A stretch of 64,000 nt of DNA from Acytostelium subglobosum LB1 (lineage: Eukaryota; Evosea; Eumycetozoa; Acytosteliales; Acytosteliaceae), in assembly GCF_000787575.1 (NCBI RefSeq), contig NW_012236516.1, positions 220,921 to 284,920 on the forward strand, in the 5' to 3' direction. Under the pieces are notes generated by a model that was given only the letters and a program-made list of their open reading frames with translations, searched no databases and was not told the origin of the DNA. Positions within the stretch are counted from its first letter, which is position 1. The number at the start of each line of letters is the position of its first letter. Both the position numbers and the translations under genes were made by a program. This document shows, one piece after another, positions 34,889 to 44,386 of this stretch.

Positions 34889-37800
34889 TTAATCAGTGGT
34901 GAAGAACCAGTCGTAGGAGACACACTCGGCGGGAAGTGGCTCATTGAACGCTCTGGTCGTGCTGTCCTGGTTGTAACGGACCTTGACCTCGGGGATGAGG
35001 TCGCATACGGCGCCGAGAGCATCCCAGAGTTGCTCGCTAAGGTCGGTCTTGCCCTCCCAGTTCGCCTGCTCGTGGTTGACGTGGATGATAAAGACATCGG
35101 GCTGCACGATGAACTTGAAACCCATGACGGCCATCGTGAAGACGTGCGAGTTCTTGTCAAAGCCGTAGCCCTTGAAGCGCTCGTCAAACAGCTCCACCAT
35201 CTTGCGATCAAACAACAAGTATGGCTCGTAGTTCCACCTGTACTCGGCCAGGTACACGCTCTCGGCGGCATACCATTTGGCATAGTCAGTTGGTCCATGG
35301 CACCTGGGGCACACATCCAGGTCTGTTAATGGATGGATGTATGTGTTAGTCATTCAATCAATCAATCAATCATGTTTGGATCTGCGCAGAAACACTTACT
35401 TGATGGTGTGATCAAACCCTCGTTGATGAGGTAGAGCAGGTCGTTCTTGTTGTTTGGCATGTTTTGGGGCTCGAGCCATGAGGAGAAGGAAGGAAAGACA
35501 AAGGCCACACGGTCTTGGAGGGTCTGGGCGGCATGGACGTAGGGCACAAGGTAGTCGTACGATCCGGATGGGATGATAAAGTCAGCATCCATCACCAGGA
35601 CAAAGTCTGTGCGCGAGTTAATGATGGCAAGGTTACGCAAGTTGTTGACTGGGTACCGAGTCTTGTTGGCGTGCAGCAAATGGATGTCGGCAAACTTGGT
35701 CAGCGAAGGGTGGGCAGCCATGATCTTCTTGAGCTGGGGAAGCTCGGCCTCAAAGTCCTTGACATAGATTGCTACGGAGAGGGGTGCCAACCAGCGGTCG
35801 GCCATCCAGGCAATACGCTCCAGACGGTCAATGGTGGTCTGAGTGATGATGGTGATGTTGAACTGATCGGATGTCGTGAGCTCGGTGGCCATGTGGAAGA
35901 AGGGTTGGGTGTTGAAGGTTGCGGTGAGGCCGTCGAGGAACTCTTGGTTGGGCTTAACGAGGCGCTCCCTGCGATTAACGTCCTCCTGGTAGTCGTAGTT
36001 GATGTTGATACGGCTGCTGCTGAGCTGGCGGCCAGACTGGAGCTTTCCGGGGAAGGGGCTGGGCTCGATGGTGACCTGGTGGTCAGGGTTCCATGGTTGC
36101 CATGTTGGTCTGTAGGATGGTGTCGTTGATGGTTGGACCGATGGATTGACAGAGGGATTGACAGATGGATTGATCGATGGATTGACTGAGGGATTGACTG
36201 ACGGTCTGATCGATGGATTGACTGAAGGATTGACCGATGGGTTGATCGATGGATTGACTGAGGGATTGACCGATGGATTGATCGATGGGTTAACAGATGG
36301 ATTGACCGATGGTCTGATCGATGGATTGACGGAGGGATTGATTGATGGATTGACAGATGGATTGACTGAGGGATTGACCGATGGTCTGACCGATGGACTA
36401 ACGGAGGGATTGACAGAGGGGTTGTTCGATGGATTGATTGATGGATTCACTGATGGATTGACGGAGGGATTGATCGATGGATTGACTGATGGTCTGATTG
36501 AGGGATTGACAGATGGATTGACCGATGGATTGACTGATGGTCTGATTGAGGGATTGACAGAAGGATTGACAGATGGATTCACAGATGGTCTGATCGAAGG
36601 ATTGACAGAGGGATTGACAGAGGGATTGACNGATGGTCTGATNGANGGATTNACAGATGGATTGACCGANNNNNNNNNNNNNNNNNNNNNNNNNNNNNNN
36701 NNNNNNNNNNNNNNNNNNNNNNNNNNNNNNNNNNNNNNNNNNNNNNNNNNNNNNNNNNNNNNNNNNNNNGATGATTGACNGATGGTCTAATAGATGGATT
36801 CACAGATGGGTTTACCGATGGTCTGATCGAAGGATTCACCGATGGATTGACTGATGGATTGACTGAAGGATTGACCGATGGATTGACCGATGGATTGACT
36901 GATGGTCTGATTGAGGGATTGACAGATGGATTGACCGATGGATTGACTGATGGTCTAATAGATGGATTCACCGATGGATTGACCGATGGTCTGATCGATG
37001 GATTGACAGAGGGATTGACTGATGGATTGACTGATGGTCTGATTGAGGGATTGACGGAAGGATTGACAGATGGTCTAATCGAAGGATTGACAGATGGATT
37101 GACTGATGGTCTGATAGAGGGGTTCACAGATGGATTGACCGATGGTCTGATCGATGGATTGACGGAGGGATTCACCGATGGTCTGATTGAGGGATTGACG
37201 GAGGGATTCACCGATGGTCTGACCGAGGGATTCACCGATGGATTGACCGATGGTCTGATCGAAGGATTGACAGAGGGATTGACTGATGGTCTGATCGATG
37301 GATTGACTGATGGTCTGATGGAGGGATTCACCGAAGGTCTGGTCGATGGATTGACAGAGGGATTCACCGAAGGATTGACAGATGGATTGACGGATGGTCT
37401 GATAGATGGATTCACCGATGGATTGACTGATGGTCTGACCGATGGATTGACAGATGGTCTGACCGATGGATTGACAGAGGGATTGACGGATGGTCTGGTC
37501 GAGGGATTCACCGAGGGATTAACCGATGGATTGACTGATGGATTGATCGATGGATTAACTGATGGATTGACAGAAGGTCTGGTCGATGGATTGACTGATG
37601 GATTCACTGATGGATTCACTGATGGATTCACTGATGGGTTCACTGATGGATTGACTGATGGATTGACTGATGGGGAGTAATAATATTCAACGTCCTCTTC
37701 TTGGACAGGAATAGTGGGCTCCTCGACATTGACATGATCAAACACAATTGCATCGGACTGGACTGGTTCCCAATAGAATGAAGATGGATCACTCCTCAGA

Positions 37801-37943
37801 GCTGATTGAATCTCAGCAACCACAATCTTTGTCCTGTACTCTAATGATACCTCCTTCGTCTCTGCATTACAGCCAGCCATAATAATTAAAATGGCAATGA
37901 ATGCCAAGGGGATAATCCCAACCTTGGACTTAATAATGGTCAT
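34889..37943 (-). CDS. GT49 (LARGE/B4GAT-like) glycosyltransferase with Asn-Pro-Ser repeat stalk
   Basis: Exon 1 (37943-35400, including a 100-N gap) and exon 2 (35322-34889) are joined through the GTAAGT donor at 35399. The N-terminus has a hydrophobic signal or anchor (IIPLAFIAILIIMAGC). After about 90 residues comes a run of some 500 residues of a four-residue repeat, mostly NPSV, NPSI, RPSV and TRPS. The C-terminal catalytic part has NITIITQTTIDRLERI, VLVMDADFIIPSGSYDYLV (DxD metal motif), then YEPYLLFDRKMVELFDERFKGYGFDK split over the usual GT49 order, and VFIIHVNHE. GT49 enzymes add glucuronic acid or extend matriglycan-type chains in the Golgi. The frame changes across the gap, so gap length is not real. 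Confidence 0.82.
36130..37675 (-). repeat. Tandem 12-bp repeat encoding (N/R)PS(V/I/T)
   Basis: Dozens of GATGGATTGAC-type 12-bp units (plus-strand view), with variants GAGGGATTGAC, GATGGTCTGATC and GATGGATTCACC. Higher-order blocks repeat. The flanks of the assembly gap contain ambiguous single Ns (36631, 36643, 36646, 36652, 36780), as expected where reads from different units were merged. Confidence 0.9.
36670..36769. other. Assembly gap of exactly 100 N
   Basis: A run of 100 N inside the tandem repeat. The round length and the frame mismatch between the two sides show that the true size is unknown. Confidence 0.95.
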
Positions 37944-39163
37944 TGGTAATAATAATAACTAATTAATAAATGATAATAATAATATTAAAAAAAATAATAA
38001 TGATGTGTGATTGATATTGATTAAAGTATTATTGGTTGATTGATTGATTGGTTGATTGATTGGTTGGTTAAATAAATAGTATACTATTGTCGACCTGGTC
38101 AAATGATCAACAAATAAAAGTACGACTTTGATTGTGATGTCTACGTGTTTACTGACTTAAAGTAAATATAGATATATTTGTGAAGTAGTGATGGGAAAAT
38201 CTGAATGCTCTCTCTCTCATATGCAACAAGGAGAAGTCAAATGACAAGTAGTAGTTTATCAATATTATATGATTGTTGTGTTGTTGGTTATAAAGATGAT
38301 GATGACGACGAAGGTTCTGGATCTCTCTAGCGACTGACTGTCGGTGATGATTGACAAAGATGGCTCAACCATTGATCATTCACTTCACCTTGCTAAATGA
38401 AGTATGTTTGAGAGATGAATATGTTCCAAGGCGAGGGCCTTGGAGGTTGATCTCCCTTAAAGGGTGAATGATCATTACCCCTTTTGAAACGTGGCTGGCC
38501 CCTTCTTTAACACACGTTTCCCTCATTTGAGTCAACACTGGCTACATACCTCGCAAAGATTGTCATCATTGTCATTGTTATGCGCACTCTAAAGTTAACA
38601 AACGATCACTGGGGTATGTTTGAAAACCATGTCTTCAGTATCTAGGATTGGGAACGAGTGCGATCAGGTCATCCTCCAGAGTCCATCCATGCATTCAATT
38701 TTGCAAATCAGTGACTTCCAAAGCATGTAACACACATTGGCATTCAATCAATTCTCTGTTCCGGAACAGAGAGATAATAGGTTTTGGAGCTCATGGTTAT
38801 AATAATACGATGATGTCACATAGACCAAAGGACCCTTCCCAATCTATTTTTGTTTCCAAAATATCTAAACTTCGACGAAGATTGGTGTCATTCGGAGGAA
38901 ACGACACTTATTGGGGGGTACCTGCCCTCAATAAGGGGCGGAGGTCGACTCGACCTAGGTCCACAATCAATGATGCAAGAGTTGGGCATTGACCCATGAG
39001 GTGTCTGAAAGTTGTCTGTTGAATGAACAAACGAATGAAATAAACGAATGAATGAATGAATGAATGAATGTGGAGGTGTTTAATGATTGGTTGTTTGATT
39101 GATTGAATGATTGCAAGTGAAATAATGAAGAAAGAAGAAGACTGCTGATAGAACAGTCCTTGT
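37944..39163. other. Intergenic region with palindromes and hairpins
   Basis: AT-rich to about 38300, then a denser stretch at 38400-38990 with several inverted repeats: CCAAGGC/GCCTTGG (38426-38443), an AATGATCATT palindrome (about 38467) inside AAAGGG/CCCTTT arms, a 20-bp perfect palindrome at 38753-38772, and GGTCGACTCGACC with GACCTAGGTC near 38942-38961. A 114-codon plus frame here (38648-38992) begins with TTG and is not convincing. It may be a mobile-element remnant or a structured RNA. Confidence 0.4.
38753..38772. repeat. 20-bp perfect palindrome
   Basis: TCTCTGTTCCGGAACAGAGA equals its own reverse complement with no spacer. Confidence 0.95.
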
Positions 39164-42100
39164 TTAGCTTCTGACGACCATTTTGTCCAACTCTCTGGAG
39201 ATCTCTGCCTTGTAGTCCATAAAGTCTCCGTCGTACTTGGTGACGGTGCCATTCTTCTTGACGACCCAGATCTCGTTGGCGACCAGGTTGATCAGATGCT
39301 GGTTGTGAGAGATGAGGACGACGCCACCCTCAAACTCGTTGATGCCCTCGGCCAGCGCCTCAATGGCGTCGATGTCCAAATGGTTGGTTGGCTCGTCCAG
39401 CAGCAAGATGTGTGGCGCGGCCCACGCCAGCTCGGCGAGAATGACACGCGACTTTTGGCCTCCCGACAGCGTGGTGATCTTGTGCAGGGGCAGGTTGTTA
39501 CAGATACCAAAGCGACCCAGATGGTTGCGGATGTTCTGGATGGGTGGGTTGCTGAACTTGGTCTGGAAGTACTCAATGGGCGTCTGATCAGTGTTGAGCT
39601 GGTCGACAAAGTGCTGCGAGAAACGAGCCACACGGCACTTTCTGCTGCGCTCGATGTAGCCCTCGGTCTCTGACAGCTCGCCAGCCAGCAGCTTGATGAG
39701 GGTGGACTTGCCCACACCGTTCATTCCGACCAGGGCGATCTTGTTGTCCATGTCGACACCAATCTCCAGGTTCTTGAACATGACGGGACGGCCTGGGTAG
39801 CCAAACGACACGTTGTGGAAACGCAACAGGGGAGGCGTCAGTCTGCTCTCGGGCTCGGGGAAGCTGACCACCAGCGACTTGTCATCGACGTCCACCTTGA
39901 CCAGCTCGACCTTCTCGAGCTTCTTCTTGCGCTGTGCTGCCATCTTGGCGTTTGTGTTGGTCTTGTTGGCGTTGATAAAGTCCTTCTCCTTCTTCATCTT
40001 GCGCTGCTGCTTCTCGAGCTTGTTGAGCGTGGTCTTTTGTGCCACGTCGCGCTGCTTGACAAAGTCGTCGTAGTTGCCACGGTATTGGTCGAGACGCTGA
40101 TCGTGGATGTGGATAATATTGTCGACGACCTCATTCAGGAAGGTGGCTTCGTGAGACACGACCAACAGGGTCCTGTCCCATGAGAACAGGTACTTCTCGA
40201 GCCACACGCATGCGTGCAGATCCAAATGGTTAGAAGGCTCATCGAGCAACAGCACCTCTGGCTTACAGAACAGTGCTCTAGCCAGTGCAATTCTCATTCT
40301 CCAACCTCCAGAGTAGTCCTTCGATGGTTTAGTAGAGATCTCCTCCAATGTGAATCCAAGACCAACCAAGATTGATGATGCTCTGTTTGATTGATGTGGT
40401 TAGTATGATCGCGAATGAATGGTTGTCCGTCACAACAACAACAACATACCTTGCTTGTGCCTTGTCTGAATCAATCTCCTTCAGACGCTCGTAGATGTCA
40501 CGAAGGTTGTAGTTTCTCTTCTCGCGTGGATCGTACTGCCATGATGGGTTCTCATTGTCCAGACGATTGAGCTCCTTCTCCTCAGCCATGAGCCATGTGC
40601 GCTCCTCATCGGCATTCAACACACAGGTCAGTGGTGTGTTGTCATCACCGACGACCTCCTGCTCGACGTAGAGCACACGCAGATGTGGCGCGATGGTGAT
40701 CTCGTCACGCATGGCGATCTTCTTGACAAGAGTGGACTTGCCAATACCGTTCCTGCCAACGAAACCATACTTCTGGCCGTAGGCCAGCGTCAGGTTGGCG
40801 CCTTGCAGCAGAATCCTGCCTGGAACAGACATGGTGAGGTTGTCGATCTTGATGTCGTTTCCGATCTGGCTGCGCAGGCCAGCACTGGTGCGCAAATGGA
40901 CAAAGTCGGGTGGGTTGCGGCCCTCGATGTCGTCAATATCCACGTTGTCATAGTCAATCTCGACGGCGTTCTTCTTCTTGAGCTCCTCGAACTGGTCCTC
41001 CTCCTCAGCGTCACGCTTCTTCTTTGCCTTCACCTTCTTGGCTTCCAGCTTGGCCGCCTTCTTTGCTGCCTTGGCCGCCTTGATCTCTGCCAGTGTCATT
41101 TGCTTTGGAGTCTCTTCCTCCTCGTCTTCATTCTCCTCCTCCTCCTCAGGCTCTTCCTCGGGCTCCTCTTCTTCCTCCTCCTCGACATGCTTGGACTTGC
41201 CCTTGCCCTTCTTTCCTTTAACTGAGAGGTTGGACATCTTCTTGGTGACTTCCTCTTCCTCATCCTCCTCGTCATCGTCGTGAGCGTGCTTGCTGCCCTT
41301 CTTCTTGTCCTTCTTGGAGACCTTCATGACTGGCTGCGGGATCTCCTCCTCATCTTCGACCTCATCCTCATCTTCCTCTTGGGCATGCTTGCTGCCCTTC
41401 TTCTTGTCCTTCTTGGAGGTCTTCTTGACTGGTTGTGGGATATCCTCGACCTCCTCCTCCTCTTCCTCCTCCTCGACGTGCTTGGCAGCAGCACCCTTTT
41501 TCTTGTCCTTCTTGCCACCCTTCTTGGCGGGCTGTGGAATGTCCTCGACCTCCTCCTCCTCGTCGTCCTCCTCGATGTGCTTTCCACCCTTCTTCTTGTC
41601 GCTCTTGCCGCCCTTCTTGACTGGCTGTGGGATGTCCTCGACCTCCTCTTCATCTTCGTCGTCATCCACATGCTTTCCACCCTTCTTCTTGTCCTTCTTG
41701 GCGGCGCCTCCCTTCTTGACTGGCTGTGGGATGTCCTCTACCTCCTCCTCTTCGTCATCATCATCGATCTGTTGCTTGCCACCCTTCTTCTTGTCCTTCT
41801 TGGCGGCGCCTCCCTTCTTGACTGGTTGTGGGATGTCCTCTACCTCCTCTTCCTCCTCATCTGACTCGACATGCTTGCCGCCCTTCTTCTTGTCCTTCTT
41901 GGCAGCGCCTCCCTTCTTGACTGGTTTTGGGATATCCTCGACGTCGTCCTCATCATCATCATCGACCTGTTGTTTACCTGCGCCGCCCTTCTTCTTGTCG
42001 TTCTTGGCTGCGCCGCCCTTCTTGACTGGCTGTGGGATGTCCTCGACGTCGTCCTCGTCTGACTCGATATGCTTGCCACCCTTCTTCTTGTCATTCTTGC

Positions 42101-42569
42101 CACCTTTCTTGACTGGCTGTGGGAGGTCCTCGACGTCGTCCTCATCAGACTCGGCATGCTTGGCACCGCCCTTCTTCTTGTCATTCTTGCCACCCTTCTT
42201 TGCTGGCTGTGGGATGTTGTCCTCGATATCATCATCGTCGTCATGCTGCTGCTTTCCACCCTTCTTCTTATCATTCTTGCCACCCTTCTTTGCTGGTTGT
42301 GGCAGGGCTATCTCTTCGACGGCATCATCATCATCGTCGTGTTGTTGCTGCTTGCCACCTTTCTTCTTATTATTTTGTACTGGTGCTGGTGCAGCTACAG
42401 GCTTCTTTTCCAGCTCTTCATCACTGTCATCACCTCTATTCTTCTTTCCTCCCTTCTTCTGTGGCTGTTGCTTTGCTTGCTTCTTATCTGGTTGTGGGAT
42501 GTTATCGACAATGTCATCATCGTCATCAAACTGTTGACCCTTTCCCTTTTTCTTATCTTTAGGTGCCAT
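39164..42569 (-). CDS. abcF4: ABC-F family ATPase with long repetitive charged N-terminus
   Basis: Two exons (42569-40450 and 40382-39164) give 1112 aa. Residues 1-400 are about a dozen units of the form KKGGKxDKKKGGKHxESDEDDVEDIPQPV, alternating strongly basic and strongly acidic; a Lys/Glu-rich stretch follows to about 540. Two soluble ABC domains come next. The first has GRNGIGKST (about 600), the signature DYSGGWRMR, and LLLDEPSNHLD. The second has GMNGVGKST (about 925), TLSGGQKSR, and LLLDEPTNHLD. There is no membrane segment. ABC-F proteins act on the ribosome; ABCF1-type members with charged N-termini associate with eIF2 and translation initiation. The symbol follows the long-N-terminus Dictyostelium member and is tentative. 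Confidence 0.92.
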
Positions 42570-43220
42570 TTATAGTTTGTTATAACTATATAATTATATA
42601 TGTATAAGTATATATGTTTGTTTGTGTTGTGCACTAGACAACCCTTTTATCCACTTTCAAAGTTGAAAGTTGTGTGAATGATGATTGATGAGGATCAAGT
42701 CAAACCTTCGTTTTTTCTCTCTTTTCAAACATAAAATTGAATAAAATTTAATTAAAGAGTCGTCTATCCTCCATTAATCAAGAGTGTATGAATCTGGACA
42801 ACAACATTGTTATTCAAAGATATATAAAGTGGTACCATTACCTTATTTGTAGATGAGGGATCTATATATATCTGTTAAATTTAGAGGAATTACTTATACT
42901 AACGGTCCTCCCACTCACCTTGACTTTGTCGTTTGAACCAAAGGATTGGTTATCTCATCCTCACGGGAAGTAGTACATGATCATGTCCCCATAAAATATC
43001 ACATGTGACTATTCGTCGCAACCAACTCACTCCACTCAACTCCAATCAATCAATCAAATCAATCTACCAAAGAAGGACTATAGGGTAAACCTATCATCAT
43101 TGAAGGAAGGTTTATAATTTATATTTTATATTTATATTACATTTAATGGATAATGACCATTGGTGATATTGTAACAAGAATAGATTGATCATCCAATCAA
43201 ATATTTGATTGATTGACTGA
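42570..43220. other. Spacer upstream of the ABC-F gene
   Basis: AT-rich with TATAAG/TATATA tracts near the ABC-F start. No gene or RNA seen. Confidence 0.5.
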
Positions 43221-43629
43221 TTACTTGCGAAGGTAGAGTCCCTTGTCAATCTGGTTGTAGAAGCCAGTCGATGTTTTCCTTTCGATCAGCTTGGGGTTGT
43301 CAAAGCTGGCCCAGAGCATCTGTCCCTTTCTGGTTACACTATAACAATTGTAAAGTTAAGGAGAAGTATAAGATGAAGAAGTGAAAGTGGTATTGTTAGG
43401 AATGTATTATTGAATGGATTGATGGATGGAGATAGAACATACCTAATATCATTGTCGGTGGTCATCTTCCTGTATCCAAAACCAACTGTGAATGCTCCAG
43501 CAGTTCCAAGGATGATGAACAAAGGGATCAACTAATATTATTTAGTTTGTCAAACAATGAGTTAGATATCAACTATTTTATAATTGATGATGGTATATTT
43601 ATACATACAGATGGATCAAACTTAGCCAT
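43221..43629 (-). CDS. NDUFA4/MLRQ-like small mitochondrial inner-membrane protein
   Basis: Three exons (43629-43609, 43531-43443, 43338-43221) encode 75 aa. The first exon is only 21 bp. MAKFDPSLIPLFIILGTAGAFTVGFG resembles the NDUFA4 start (HPSLIPLFVFIGTG), with one transmembrane helix followed by a charged tail (LWASFDNPKLIERKTSTGFY). NDUFA4 family proteins sit in cytochrome c oxidase (formerly assigned to complex I). The region after the helix is divergent, so the family call rests mainly on the N-terminal half and on size. Confidence 0.75.
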
Positions 43630-44386
43630 GTTGTTATATTAGAGTATGTTATTTGTATAAAGTTATAAATGTATATATGTTGGTTAGTTATTGGATTGGA
43701 ATGAGAAATGGAAAGAATACAAGGTTGTTGTTATTAAATGGATGAGGTGAGGGGAGGTGAGAGGAAAGAAGAAGAGGTGTACAGTTGAGAATCAAAGTTG
43801 GAAGGACTCATCAACAAACAACATTAAGATTAATTAAATGGGCAATATTAACTTAAGTTAATTAATATCTCTTGAACGCAACTTTCCTTTATGTAACGTA
43901 GTTATCAATTTCGATTAAATTAAATTGAGTGACTTCTCTTGAGACCATCCACTCATTCATTCTACAACCATGTTCAATTTGAAATATCCTAATTAATAGA
44001 GGCACATAGTGGCATTGCACTGGTCTATCTGTCTTTCCGCCAGCTAGGCAAATGGACTGTTGGGCCAAATGGTACTAAGTGAGTGATCACATGATCTCAC
44101 CCACACACCACACCATTCAATCAATCAATCAACAGTCACCACACACAATCAATCAAAATATCTGTTTCAATTTAGAGACCACCTCTCAATTGCAATGAAT
44201 GAATGGATGGATAAAGAGATAAAGATGTGTTATGTCGCCAAATGTTTGATTGGCGCGCAAGGTATACTGTGCCCTTGTATGTTTAATGTAACAGTAGTAG
44301 GCGCGGCAAAGTGCCTTTGTAGCGTTGCCAACAAATCGGTAACGCAACAGGAAAGAAGGAAGAGGAAGAGGAGGTATAATATATCT
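43630..44386. other. Intergenic spacer, nothing recognised
   Basis: AT-rich, with a slightly GC-richer stretch at 44250-44360 next to the 3' end of the Enhancer-of-polycomb gene. No gene seen. Confidence 0.5.

Noticed and set aside
36146-37680. Plus-strand frames of repeated DGLTDGLI across the glycosyltransferase stalk
   Set aside because: They arise from the 12-bp repeat read on the other strand. The minus strand connects to a signal peptide and a catalytic domain.
38648-38992. 114-codon plus-strand frame in the palindrome region
   Set aside because: It starts with TTG, shows no recognisable domain, and overlaps several perfect palindromes.
41290-42537. Plus-strand 415-codon Ser/Cys/Pro frame opposite the ABC-F gene
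   Set aside because: It is a shadow of the Lys/Asp/Glu repeats. Both flanking ends lack start and splice context, and the minus frame leads into two complete ABC domains.
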